Part shown: piece by piece, positions 16,949-25,783 of the stretch
Layout of the letters: the number at the start of each line of letters is the position of its first letter
How positions within the stretch are numbered: the first letter of the stretch is position 1
Source of the DNA: Pseudomonas parafulva
Lineage (GTDB): Bacteria > Pseudomonadota > Gammaproteobacteria > Pseudomonadales > Pseudomonadaceae
DNA: 64,000 nucleotides
Assembly: GCF_000800255.1 (NCBI RefSeq)
Contig: NZ_CP009747.1
Coordinates: 2,728,001 to 2,792,000 of the forward strand
Direction of reading: 5' to 3'
Notes under the pieces: generated by a model
Databases searched by the model: none
The model's input: only the letters and a program-made list of their open reading frames with translations
Told to the model about the DNA's origin: nothing
Program-made: the position numbers and the translations under genes

Positions 16949-18910
16949 ATGTGTGGACTTGCAGGACATTTCAATCTGACAGGACAGTCGTCCGAAGCAG
17001 CGCTGCTTCTGGAAAGCAAACGGATGGCGGACACCATCGTTCATCGCGGCCCGGACGATGAGGGGCTGTGGGTCGATCCGGTCGTCGGCCTGGGTCTCGC
17101 CCATCGACGTTTGGCCATCGTCGACCTCTCGCCGGCCGGGCATCAACCGATGCCCTCGGAATCCGGGCGCTTCGTCATGGCGTTCAATGGCGAGATCTAC
17201 AATCACCTGGAGTTGCGCCAGCGCCTGGAAAGCGAGGGCAGAACGGCCTCCTGGCGCGGCCACTCCGACACCGAGACGCTGCTGGCCGGCTTCGAGACCT
17301 GGGGCATCGAGGCGACACTGAAAGCGGCCATCGGCATGTTTGCCATCGCGCTGTGGGACACGCACGATCGCCAACTGATCCTGGCGCGAGATCGGCTCGG
17401 CGAAAAGCCGCTGTACTACGGCTGCCAGCAAGGTCAAGGCAACACCGTGTTCCTGTTTGGCTCGGAGCTCAAGGCACTGCGAGCTCACTCGGCCTTTGCG
17501 GCCGCCATCAGCAGACCCGCATTGGCGCTGTACGTGCGCCACAACTACATTCCCGCCCCTCACTCCATTTATGAAAACATCTACAAACTGCAGCCTGGCT
17601 GCCTGCTGAGGATTTCGCCCGAGCATCCTGAGCCTGTCATCACCGAGTACTGGTCCGCTGCCAGCGTCATGGCCGAGGGCACTTCGCAACGGCAGCGCAG
17701 CCTCGCACCAGAAGAGGCGGTCGAACAGTTGGAGACACTGCTCAAGTCCGCAGTCTCTTTGCAGATGATGGCCGACGTTCCGCTGGGCGCTTTCCTTTCA
17801 GGCGGCATCGACTCATCGACGATCGTTGCCTTGATGCAGTCCCAGTCGTCCCGGCCGATCAGTACCTTTACCATCGGTTTCCACGAAAAGGGTTATAACG
17901 AGGCGGAGCACGCCAAGGCTGTCGCGAAACACCTGGGAACGCAACACACCGAACTCTACGTAACACCGGAACAAGCCATGGCAGTTATTCCTCAACTGCC
18001 GACCATGTACGACGAGCCCTTCTCCGATTCGTCGCAGATCCCCACCTATCTCGTCTCGCAACTGGCCCGCCAGCATGTGACCGTTTCGTTGTCGGGCGAC
18101 GCAGGGGATGAGTTGTTCAGCGGGTATCGGCGTTACAACGTCACAGCGAATACCTGGGGCAAGATTTCCAAACTGCCACAACCTGTGAGAACCGCGCTTT
18201 CACGCTCGATCACCGCGCTCTCCCCGGCTACCTGGAGCCGCTTGGCCGGCTGGCTACCCGGCTCGAGCCCACGCATCGGCGATCACCTGCACAAAGGTGC
18301 TGGCGTACTCAACTCCACTTCCGTGGAAGCTCTTTATTACGGCCTGGTCTCTCAGTGGTCGGATCCTGCGTACATCGTCATAGGCGGCGCGGAACCCGCT
18401 ACGATTTTGACTGGCGCAATGCCGGACCTGAGCAGTCTCGAGCCCGTGGAGAGAATGATGGCCCTGGACTTGCTCACCTATCTTCCTGACGACATCTTGG
18501 CCAAAGTCGATCGGGCATCGATGGCCACATCGCTCGAGTCTCGTGTCCCCATGCTGGACCACCGCGTAGTGGAATTTGCCTGGCAACTGCCGCATGCCTT
18601 GAAGCAACGGGACGGGGTCGGCAAGTGGATACTTCGCCAAGTCTTGTATCGCCACGTTCCGCAAGAACTGATCGATCGCCCCAAGATGGGCTTCGGCATT
18701 CCAATCGACGAATGGCTACGCGGCCCACTTCGCGATTGGGCGCAGGCATTGCTCGACGAACAACGATTGCGCAAGGAAGGGTACTTCCACCCCGGGCCCA
18801 TTCAGCAAAAATGGCAAGAACATCTGAGCGGGGCGAAAAACTGGGCCTACCATCTTTGGAACATCCTGATGTTCCAGGCGTGGCTTGAGGAAAACCATCC
18901 GGCGGGTTGA
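16949..18910 (+). CDS. Glutamine-hydrolysing asparagine synthase-like amidotransferase of the O-antigen locus
   Basis: The product is 653 residues. The start is fixed by the class II glutaminase nucleophile, MCGLAGHFN with Cys2. The glutaminase domain continues with RGPDDEG, LAHRRLAIVDLS and FNGEIYN. The synthetase domain has the PP-loop LSGGIDSSTI near residue 285, SGDAGDELFSGY and KVDRASMATSLESRVPMLD. In O-antigen loci such proteins (WbpS type) amidate hexuronic acids such as GalNAcA. The neighbouring wbpO and wbpP make that role likely here, but free asparagine synthesis cannot be excluded. It is the only plus-strand gene of the locus. No clear ribosome binding site precedes the ATG. Confidence 0.85.
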   Translation: MCGLAGHFNLTGQSSEAALLLESKRMADTIVHRGPDDEGLWVDPVVGLGLAHRRLAIVDLSPAGHQPMPSESGRFVMAFNGEIYNHLELRQRLESEGRTASWRGHSDTETLLAGFETWGIEATLKAAIGMFAIALWDTHDRQLILARDRLGEKPLYYGCQQGQGNTVFLFGSELKALRAHSAFAAAISRPALALYVRHNYIPAPHSIYENIYKLQPGCLLRISPEHPEPVITEYWSAASVMAEGTSQRQRSLAPEEAVEQLETLLKSAVSLQMMADVPLGAFLSGGIDSSTIVALMQSQSSRPISTFTIGFHEKGYNEAEHAKAVAKHLGTQHTELYVTPEQAMAVIPQLPTMYDEPFSDSSQIPTYLVSQLARQHVTVSLSGDAGDELFSGYRRYNVTANTWGKISKLPQPVRTALSRSITALSPATWSRLAGWLPGSSPRIGDHLHKGAGVLNSTSVEALYYGLVSQWSDPAYIVIGGAEPATILTGAMPDLSSLEPVERMMALDLLTYLPDDILAKVDRASMATSLESRVPMLDHRVVEFAWQLPHALKQRDGVGKWILRQVLYRHVPQELIDRPKMGFGIPIDEWLRGPLRDWAQALLDEQRLRKEGYFHPGPIQQKWQEHLSGAKNWAYHLWNILMFQAWLEENHPAG

Positions 18911-18958
18911 CGCTCGATCGCTGTCCTTGCGCAGACAGTTCGAACACAGCCAAGACAA

Positions 18959-18986
18959 GGGCAATCTCGTGTAAACGAGATTGCCC
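18959..18986. terminator. Bidirectional terminator-like hairpin between asnB and wzy
   Basis: GGGCAATCTCGT and ACGAGATTGCCC form a perfect 12 bp stem with a 4-base GTAA loop. It lies between the convergent asnB and polymerase genes, 18 bases from the polymerase stop. There is no long T tract, but the stem is very stable. Confidence 0.75.
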
Positions 18987-19004
18987 GCAAGTCAGATTGA
19001 ACTA

Positions 19005-20078
19005 CTACTCATAAGGCAGGCGGACTGGCGCTCTGTCGTAAGTGGTAGCCCGACTAAGGCGCACCAAGACGCAGCGAGCCAAGTAGAATGCCTGTATCGG
19101 ATACAGCATCCAGACGTACAGGCCGAATCGATCATTGTAGGCAACGTCGAACGTCAGAATGTGAACGATGCCAAAGTAAGCCGACATCTTGAACAACATC
19201 ATCATGCGCCGATCGGTAAAACCCACAGCCTTCATGCACAAAAGGAAGAAGATCGAACAGGATGAGAACAGCCAGAAACTCAGCCTGAAGCCTGTTTGGT
19301 AATCAATGGCTGAGGTATCACCATAATTGATTGATACGCCCATCGCGGCCAGCTGGTCAAATAGCAATGTTGCCAAGGATTTGAAAATCCCGAACACCGA
19401 GCATGCCGACACCAAGATCCAAACCAGCAGCAACAGTGAGACAGGTAATTTGGCAGTTGTCCGCCTGAAAAACACCCACGGCAGAAGGATGACCGTTGAT
19501 TTGTGAAACACCAAGGACACCAACGCCAGCAGGCGAGGCCGCCATTTCTGCCCACCTAACAGCCTGGAGATAGCCAGCAGCACGAGTGCCATTGCCAGCC
19601 CCTGACGAATGACGTTGGCCGTCAGAGAAAGAAAAAACGGGTAGATCAGGATGCAGGCGAACACCATGACTGTCATTGATGAGCGAATGCCGAACACTCG
19701 TACAGCGAGACGGTGATAACTCAAACTCAGCAGCAGCGGCACCACAAAGAATAAAACGCGCAGATCCAATCCCATTTCGGACAGGAAGAGCGTGATTACT
19801 GCGAAGCCGGGCTCGAAGATTGCGAACGGATGCCCCGTTCCATTGACAACCGTCTCGTAGAAATCCAAGTAGACAGACGTATCACCCTCGATTTCGGCAG
19901 GCCGAGTACTAATGAACCACGAGGCCAGCAGCGTAACCAGCAAGATGAGAAACGCTTCGAAAAAGGCGACCAAATGATAATTAGGTATATTTCTCAGGCG
20001 AAACTTCACCGCCGCGAAGGTCAATAACAGCGTAAGCACCACAAAGAAAACGTCGTCATACAACGTCAGATAAAGCAT
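19005..20078 (-). CDS. wzy: EpsG-family polysaccharide polymerase (O-antigen Wzy role)
   Basis: The product is a 357-residue protein, hydrophobic along its length with about ten membrane helices. The early loop ISTRPAEIEGDTSVYLDFYE matches the acidic, Tyr-rich loop of EpsG-type polymerases, where classical Wzy proteins would show a different large periplasmic loop. It probably polymerises lipid-linked O units at the outer face of the inner membrane. No other Wzy candidate is present, and it lies with wzx and wzz. The local sequence is visibly richer in A and T than the flanking core genes, as is usual for wzy. The start ATG at 20078 has AAAGG upstream. Confidence 0.8.
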   Translation of the reverse strand: MLYLTLYDDVFFVVLTLLLTFAAVKFRLRNIPNYHLVAFFEAFLILLVTLLASWFISTRPAEIEGDTSVYLDFYETVVNGTGHPFAIFEPGFAVITLFLSEMGLDLRVLFFVVPLLLSLSYHRLAVRVFGIRSSMTVMVFACILIYPFFLSLTANVIRQGLAMALVLLAISRLLGGQKWRPRLLALVSLVFHKSTVILLPWVFFRRTTAKLPVSLLLLVWILVSACSVFGIFKSLATLLFDQLAAMGVSINYGDTSAIDYQTGFRLSFWLFSSCSIFFLLCMKAVGFTDRRMMMLFKMSAYFGIVHILTFDVAYNDRFGLYVWMLYPIQAFYLARCVLVRLSRATTYDRAPVRLPYE

Positions 20079-20096
20079 AACCGATACCTTTGTGAC

Positions 20097-21005
20097 TTAT
20101 CGCACTCTATCCCTGGGCCCTACCGTCTTACGAACACGTACCGTTTCCAGAAACTTTGACAGCCTAAAGTACCCGACATGCCTGATAGCGAACATCAGTG
20201 ATGTCCGGAACACTGACTTGGTCGATCGCGCCATGGCCAACAGGGTAACCAGGAAGTTGGCATAAAGATCAGTTCGCAGCTCATTATGTTTTTCGAAATA
20301 ATGGGCGATGTCGCCAAAATAAATCGAATACGCTTTTTTTCTACCCGCCACCGTCGACAAGTAGGAACCATTACCAGGATTGCAGCGGTACATGACCAAC
20401 GGCTTGTTGATGTAAACGCCGCGCCCCTCGCGAATCAACGAGTCCATGGCAAAGAACCACTCCATGAACTCCCGGTCGATGCTCGCCTGACGAGAGGATC
20501 GGCGGTAGGCGTAGGAGCTGTGCACACAGGTCGCGCCCCAGCGAGCCAGTTCAGACAATGTAAAGAATGTGTGATAAGGCGCTTGCTCTCCTGGGTACAC
20601 CGTCATCGACTGGTAGCTCCGATCATCGGAGAAGTAGATGGCTTTGTGGAACACGATGTTGACGTCTGAATGCTCGACAAACAGGTCGTATTGTTCCTGC
20701 AACTTCCCAGGCATCATCACATCGTCACCATCGAAATGGAAAACGACATCACCTTTGGCCATGGCATGAACACCATGATAGTTGAGTGCTGCGCCGACAT
20801 TTTTTTCGCGCAAAAGCAGTGTGAGTCGTCCAGGGTGGGCATCCGCATAGCGACGAATAACGGCCTGAGTATTATCTGGCGAGCAATCATCGGAAACGAT
20901 GATTTCGCAAGGAAAGTTAATCTCTTGATTGAGGATGCTATCGAGACATTCTTCGATGTACTCTTCCTGCCTGTAACAAGAAACAACGACAGTTGCTGTC
21001 AGCAT
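20097..21005 (-). CDS. Glycosyltransferase family 2
   Basis: The product is a 302-residue GT-A protein starting MLTATVVVSCYRQEEYIEECL. The nucleotide-binding Asp-Asp is in IIVSDDCSPDN, and the metal-binding motif is VVFHFDGDDVMMPGKL (DGDD). The ATG at 21005 has AAGGA 7 bases upstream and is preferred to the longer open frame, which would run far into wzx. It overlaps the wzx stop by 7 bases. It is cytoplasmic or membrane-associated and probably adds one sugar of the O unit. The donor cannot be deduced. Confidence 0.88.
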   Translation of the reverse strand: MLTATVVVSCYRQEEYIEECLDSILNQEINFPCEIIVSDDCSPDNTQAVIRRYADAHPGRLTLLLREKNVGAALNYHGVHAMAKGDVVFHFDGDDVMMPGKLQEQYDLFVEHSDVNIVFHKAIYFSDDRSYQSMTVYPGEQAPYHTFFTLSELARWGATCVHSSYAYRRSSRQASIDREFMEWFFAMDSLIREGRGVYINKPLVMYRCNPGNGSYLSTVAGRKKAYSIYFGDIAHYFEKHNELRTDLYANFLVTLLAMARSTKSVFRTSLMFAIRHVGYFRLSKFLETVRVRKTVGPRDRVR

Positions 21006-22276
21006 CGAGCAGTCCTTCTTGAATAAATATAAAAGCCCGTGACAGAGCTCAAAAAGTAAATGACATTCATCACGACATGGGCAATGAACACGCCTTGCAG
21101 CCCCCAACCTTGATGCAGTGCGAGCACACTTAAGGAGCAGAACAGTAGACCTTGGCCTATCTCCACCATCACATACAGGCGCGTGGCTGCTTTCGCTACC
21201 ACGACGAAACCGATCACATAGGTCGAAATACGTAAAAAGTCACCAATCAACTGGTACTGTATATAGCTCGTGAGCCCAGAAAATTCTTGTGAGAGCAAAA
21301 GCGGAATGAAAAACCCCCGCATCAAGTAAAGCACCGACGCACCTACGAAAAACAGGCCCATCACCAAAAGCATGAACTTACGTACGGTGTTCGCTACCCG
21401 CTGTCGATCTTGCTCAGCAGAGACGATCGGCATGAAGTAAGCCGCCAGGAACACGACAAAGAAGCCCATATACGCACTGGACAGCTTGATGGAGGCTTGC
21501 CATAACCCGGCAGCCTCAAGGCCAACACTGTCAGTCAAGGACTGTCGAACGACGATCTCTACGACCGGCACGCTCAGGGCGCCTACAATCGCCATCAACG
21601 TGAAGCTGCACAACTTGCGCATGCGTGGCCATTCGAATGTGCGCCATCGAATGGTAGGGCGAAGTCTTGAGCGAGCGTAAAAGTACAGGGCTGGCAACGT
21701 GTAAGAAAGGTAAAACGTCAACATGGCCAGCGCTGCACCCGCTAGCCCATATTGGCGGGTCAGCCACCAAGCGATCGGCAACGTGATCGAGTTACCGATA
21801 ATCTGAATGGAGGCATACACCTTGGTTTTGTGCAAACCATTAGCTGTGCCATTTACAAGATTGCTGAAGGCAAATCCAAATTGGGCCAACCCCATGACTA
21901 CGATCAGCCATTGAAATTTCTCATCACCCATTAGGAATCGAGCCAAGGGCGCTTGAAAAACAATTGCGATCAACACGATTACGCTGCAAAACACCAATGA
22001 ATAGTATCGTGCATCTGCCAAGAAACGCAGCAACTCTCGCGGACGAGCTTTGTATTCAGCCACGTACTTGATGACCCCGTTCTGGATTCCTCCACCCGCC
22101 AAAAGCGACAAGAACAATACGGCACTCATGAAATTGCCCAACTGGCCCATGCCCTCAACACCGAGGTAAACCGCTACCAGCTTGAGCAGAAGGAAACCGA
22201 CGCCGATCTTGGACAATTGAGCAAGGGTAGTCAGAGCCGCACTCAACAACAACCCGCTGCGCGCGACTCTTCTCAT
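20999..22276 (-). CDS. wzx: O-antigen flippase (polysaccharide transporter, MOP superfamily)
   Basis: The product is about 425 residues with some twelve membrane helices (for example LLLSAALTTLAQLSKIGVGFLL and VMGLAQFGFAFSNLVNGTANG). This is the Wzx/RfbX architecture that moves undecaprenyl-linked O units across the inner membrane. The ATG at 22276 is chosen because it follows the aminotransferase stop by 19 bases and has GGTGA upstream. An in-frame ATG at 22306 would overlap that gene. It sits between the sugar-modifying genes and the GT2/wzy pair. Composition is more AT-rich than the flanking core genes. Confidence 0.87.
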   Translation of the reverse strand: MRRVARSGLLLSAALTTLAQLSKIGVGFLLLKLVAVYLGVEGMGQLGNFMSAVLFLSLLAGGGIQNGVIKYVAEYKARPRELLRFLADARYYSLVFCSVIVLIAIVFQAPLARFLMGDEKFQWLIVVMGLAQFGFAFSNLVNGTANGLHKTKVYASIQIIGNSITLPIAWWLTRQYGLAGAALAMLTFYLSYTLPALYFYARSRLRPTIRWRTFEWPRMRKLCSFTLMAIVGALSVPVVEIVVRQSLTDSVGLEAAGLWQASIKLSSAYMGFFVVFLAAYFMPIVSAEQDRQRVANTVRKFMLLVMGLFFVGASVLYLMRGFFIPLLLSQEFSGLTSYIQYQLIGDFLRISTYVIGFVVVAKAATRLYVMVEIGQGLLFCSLSVLALHQGWGLQGVFIAHVVMNVIYFLSSVTGFYIYSRRTARC

Positions 22277-22295
22277 CTTGAGATCACCACTTGAC

Positions 22296-23432
22296 TCACT
22301 GGGCATCGATCGCGTCAATGACCGCCTGGATCACTTCATCCACTTCTTCTGTCGTCATGGCCAACCACAAGGGCAGACGGAACAGGCGCTCACTTTCTCG
22401 GGTGGTATGCATATCTTCCCCATGCAAACGGCCCAAGCTGCGGCCCGCCGGCGCCGAATGAAGCGGGATGTAATGGAATACTGCTCCGACGCCTCGGGCG
22501 CGCAGCATTTCAAGTATCTGCGTACGTTGCTCAAGCCCGGAGGCTTTGAGATAGAACATATGCCCATTGGCCACACAGTCACCCGGCAACTGCGGCAACT
22601 CAATCAGGCCCCGCTCAGCATAAGGCGTCAGCGCCAAATAGTAGCGGTTCCAGATGGAAAGACGTGCTTGGTTTATTTCATCTGCCTTCTCTAGCTGACC
22701 GTAGAGATAAGCGGCCTGCAATTCACTGGGCAGATAACTGCTGCCCACATCGATCCAAGTATATTTATCTACCATGCCGCGGAAAAACTGAGACCGGTTG
22801 GTCCCCTTCTCTCGAATAATTTCGGCGCGACTGACGAACTGCGGATCGTTGATCAACAGCAATCCACCTTCACCGCCACTTGTATAGTTCTTGGTTTCGT
22901 GGAAGCTGAAAGCACCCATATGGCCAATCGTGCCGAGCGGCCTACCTTTGTATGTCGACATCATGCCTTGGGCGGCATCTTCGACGACGAGTAGCCCATG
23001 ACGCCCAGCGATTGCCATGATGGTGTCCATTTCACACGCCACGCCAGCGTAGTGAACAGGAACGATTGCGCGTGTGCGTTCAGTGATTGCCGATTCGATC
23101 AAGGCTTCGTCAATATTCATCGTATCGGGCCGCACATCGACGAATACGATTGTCGCTCCGCGCAGCACGAAAGCGTTCGCCGTACTGACGAAGGTATAGC
23201 TCGGCATGATAACTTCATCGCCAGGCTGGATATCCAACAGGATGGCAGCCATTTCCAAGGCTTGCGTACATGAAGGTGTCAGCAAGGTCTTGTTGCAGGA
23301 AAAGCGTTCTTCGAACCATTTTTGGCAGCGGTGCCCATAGGCACCGTCGCCGGAAATCTTGTCACTGCGCATGGCGGCTAGCACATGGACATCTTCGTTA
23401 CCCGTGTAGGGCGGTTTGTTGAATGGAATCAT
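22296..23432 (-). CDS. wecE: dTDP-4-amino-4,6-dideoxyhexose transaminase, WecE/RffA-like
   Basis: The product is a 378-residue DegT/DnrJ/EryC1/StrS-family PLP aminotransferase. It opens MIPFNKPPYTGNEDVHV, has the cofactor segment VIMPSYTFVSTANAF, and the Schiff-base lysine in FSFHETKNYTSGGEGGLL. WecE proteins aminate C4 of dTDP-4-keto-6-deoxyglucose with glutamate. The rmlA and rmlB genes of this locus make exactly that substrate. The gene overlaps the downstream partner of the pathway, the acyltransferase gene, by 4 bases (ATGA). The stereochemistry at C4 (Fuc4N versus Qui4N) is inferred from family resemblance only and favours Fuc4N. Confidence 0.87.
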   Translation of the reverse strand: MIPFNKPPYTGNEDVHVLAAMRSDKISGDGAYGHRCQKWFEERFSCNKTLLTPSCTQALEMAAILLDIQPGDEVIMPSYTFVSTANAFVLRGATIVFVDVRPDTMNIDEALIESAITERTRAIVPVHYAGVACEMDTIMAIAGRHGLLVVEDAAQGMMSTYKGRPLGTIGHMGAFSFHETKNYTSGGEGGLLLINDPQFVSRAEIIREKGTNRSQFFRGMVDKYTWIDVGSSYLPSELQAAYLYGQLEKADEINQARLSIWNRYYLALTPYAERGLIELPQLPGDCVANGHMFYLKASGLEQRTQILEMLRARGVGAVFHYIPLHSAPAGRSLGRLHGEDMHTTRESERLFRLPLWLAMTTEEVDEVIQAVIDAIDAQ

Positions 23433-23992
23433 TTTTCAAACTCTTCGATGAACTGTTTTTCCAGATTGAGCAAATCACGGCTACGCTCTTTCAAACGTAC
23501 CGCTGGCGCACCGGCGTAAATACCCCACGCCTCGGTGGATCGAGTAACAAGGGCCATTGCTCCGATAGCGCACCCCTCAGCGATATCGACACCCGGCATG
23601 ATCACCGCGCCCGCGCCGACGATGACTTGCCGGTGAAGATGAACGGCCGCGAACTTCTCGTTCTTGAACTGCTTGGGAATATTCGAATTGACCAGCGTTT
23701 GACCGCTGTAATCATCAGACTGCGAAAACACCTTCACGCCATACGCCAAGGTGCAAAAGTCGTCCAGCACAATGCCCGGAACGCCTCCCGCCACCAAGCA
23801 CATAGGCGTGACATGGATAAAACGGCCAAAACGGATTTTTCCGGAGATGACGCAAAAATCATCAATCCTAAGATCATCGCCCAGCTCCATCTGCTCTGGG
23901 TTGTAAATAGCCGCTTTATCGCTGATCCTTACATTCCTGCCCAGCTTCTTGAAACCCATCGCTCGAAGCTGTTCCTCGGTGAGGTAAGCCAT
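23429..23992 (-). CDS. Hexapeptide-repeat (left-handed beta helix) acyltransferase
   Basis: The product is 187 residues with the imperfect hexapeptide turns of a left-handed beta helix (for example VGAGAVIMPGVDIAEGCAIGAMALV). A loop carrying the likely catalytic His lies in AAVHLHRQ. The N-terminal MAYLTEEQLRAMGFKKLG is typical of sugar O- or N-acetyltransferases. It overlaps the wecE-type gene by 4 bases, so it probably acylates the 4-amino sugar made there. It would do the job done by the GNAT enzyme WecD in enterobacteria. O-acetylation of another residue is the alternative. It is the first gene of this sub-block, following a 266-base spacer. Confidence 0.82.
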   Translation of the reverse strand: MAYLTEEQLRAMGFKKLGRNVRISDKAAIYNPEQMELGDDLRIDDFCVISGKIRFGRFIHVTPMCLVAGGVPGIVLDDFCTLAYGVKVFSQSDDYSGQTLVNSNIPKQFKNEKFAAVHLHRQVIVGAGAVIMPGVDIAEGCAIGAMALVTRSTEAWGIYAGAPAVRLKERSRDLLNLEKQFIEEFEK

Positions 23993-24258
23993 TCAATGAT
24001 ATCCCTGTGTACTTGACCTGATACTCGATCTGCTACCGAAAACAGCAATTTTTCTTATCGCAGGCATCTGCCATGGCCTGCCTGGATGACGTAGCCAGCA
24101 CGCATCTGCCCCAAGCCTCTAGCTACCTACCCTCTGAAAGGAGCGCTATCGGATGGAGCAGGCAGTATAACGTCGACGCCCGTGTGGTAAAGCTGGCTGC
24201 AGGCGCTCCGTCGTAGAGAGTGGCAAGCCCAATGCAACCCAGCTTCGCACCAGCGATG

Positions 24259-25647
24259 TCATGCGTCCGTTACAAGAACACCATTTCGACGCCCGAGTTC
24301 ATCCGGCAATACGGGAGAGGGTGTAGCCGTCACGTGCAGCGTCTGCGCTTGCCGAGGCGGGTTACTCATTGCAGCTCGCATCAATACGGCAACCACACCG
24401 ATCAGCAAACCAATGATCAGACCAACGCCAACCCAAATACCTTTACGTGGCTTGATCGGTTTGTTGGACGCGACCGCACGCTGGTCAACACTGACAAGAC
24501 TCAAACCCTGCAGCTTTGTATCAATGGCCTGCAAGCGTGCGCGCTCAACTCTCAACGCCTCGATTCCCTCAAGAAATGCCTGGTCATTTCCACGACTCTT
24601 GATCGCTTCCACACTGCGGTTGTTAGAAAGCAGAATGAGCTCTTTGCGTATCTGACCAATTCTTGGTTCGACGAAGTCGTCTGAGGTTCGCTTACGCAGC
24701 GCAGCACGCTCAGCTAAAAGCACATCGGTACCCATGAAGTACAAGGGTGCCGGTCGACCGTTCACCTCGGTATTGATGATATTGCCATTCCCTGCCGTCT
24801 CTTCTGCCATCCTCGACGGCGTCGAAGGCTTTTTCAGACCCAGGCTGGTGGCAATGGCGATGGCCTCATCCAACTCAGCCAAACGCGCTTCACGCTGCAA
24901 TTTCAACTGAACACGCAGAGCCTTTAGCTCGTCATTGAGCTGCGCACGCTTCACGGCGTCGTCTTCTTCAAGACGCGCAATTCGCCCCTCGTTACCTGCA
25001 CGATACTCAGATAATGCGGAATCAAGCTTCGCATTGACTTCAACCAAGCGGTTGGCCAGGATAATCTGCATATCTCTAGACAACTGTAGGCGTTCGCGCT
25101 CTACGGCGTAGTCTACAAAGTCGTTCAGGACAGCGGCACCGTCGACGGTCTTCTCATAACGCATCTTCAACGCGACGAACTCGCTAAGAAGATCCGCTTT
25201 CTTGGCATCTGCGACCGCCAGAGTCAGCGCTGTATTGTTGAATTCCTGGAAGGCTTGCTCAGTGCTTTGCCCCTCATCACGATAGGCCGCAATCAGGTCA
25301 GGTCTCGAACGGAAAAAAGCCAAGCGAGCATCGTACGAGTCCAGTCGCGCTCCTACTCTTTTCAACGCCTCGCTTGGCGGCAGCGTGTAGATTTTCGAGC
25401 GATTCAAGGCGTCCAGCTGATTGAGCTCTACAGGTCGTAATGTCGTCGAGACCTCGTACACAGGGGGAACGATAAAAGCCAACGCCAAGCCGACTAACGC
25501 GCAAGCACCAGCGACAGCGATAATAAGCAAACGCCTGCGCCAAAGGGTACGAAAAATAGCAGCAAGGTCTATTTCGCTGGAGGCCGACGCATACGCACCG
25601 CGGGAATCGATATTCACTGTGTTCTGCCTGCAAGGTATTAGTGTCAT
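24259..25647 (-). CDS. wzz: Wzz-type chain-length determinant, long form
   Basis: The product is about 462 residues. A first membrane helix lies near residues 40-62 (LLIIAVAGACALVGLALAFIV). A large periplasmic domain rich in charged heptads (likely coiled coil) follows. A second helix near 410-430 (GIWVGVGLIIGLLIGVVAVLM) and a Pro-rich tail complete it. The prefix EIDLAAIFRTLWRRR is the usual cytoplasmic start of Wzz. The start is uncertain: ATG 25647 is used here, while a GTG at 25617 (VNIDSRG) is equally credible. Wzz proteins set the modal length of O-antigen chains. It is about 110 residues longer than the neighbouring Wzz, almost all in the periplasmic part. Confidence 0.82.
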   Translation of the reverse strand: MTLIPCRQNTVNIDSRGAYASASSEIDLAAIFRTLWRRRLLIIAVAGACALVGLALAFIVPPVYEVSTTLRPVELNQLDALNRSKIYTLPPSEALKRVGARLDSYDARLAFFRSRPDLIAAYRDEGQSTEQAFQEFNNTALTLAVADAKKADLLSEFVALKMRYEKTVDGAAVLNDFVDYAVERERLQLSRDMQIILANRLVEVNAKLDSALSEYRAGNEGRIARLEEDDAVKRAQLNDELKALRVQLKLQREARLAELDEAIAIATSLGLKKPSTPSRMAEETAGNGNIINTEVNGRPAPLYFMGTDVLLAERAALRKRTSDDFVEPRIGQIRKELILLSNNRSVEAIKSRGNDQAFLEGIEALRVERARLQAIDTKLQGLSLVSVDQRAVASNKPIKPRKGIWVGVGLIIGLLIGVVAVLMRAAMSNPPRQAQTLHVTATPSPVLPDELGRRNGVLVTDA

Positions 25648-25783
25648 CACCCCGAGGCAGGCCAGGCCGGTAAGCGCTTCGTGCGGCTTTCTCCAGCTAT
25701 CCGTGCCGTCGGCGAGGGACGCGCATTGTTACACCTTACGCCCGCCGCAACAATGACTTCGAGATAGCATCGACTAGCACATT

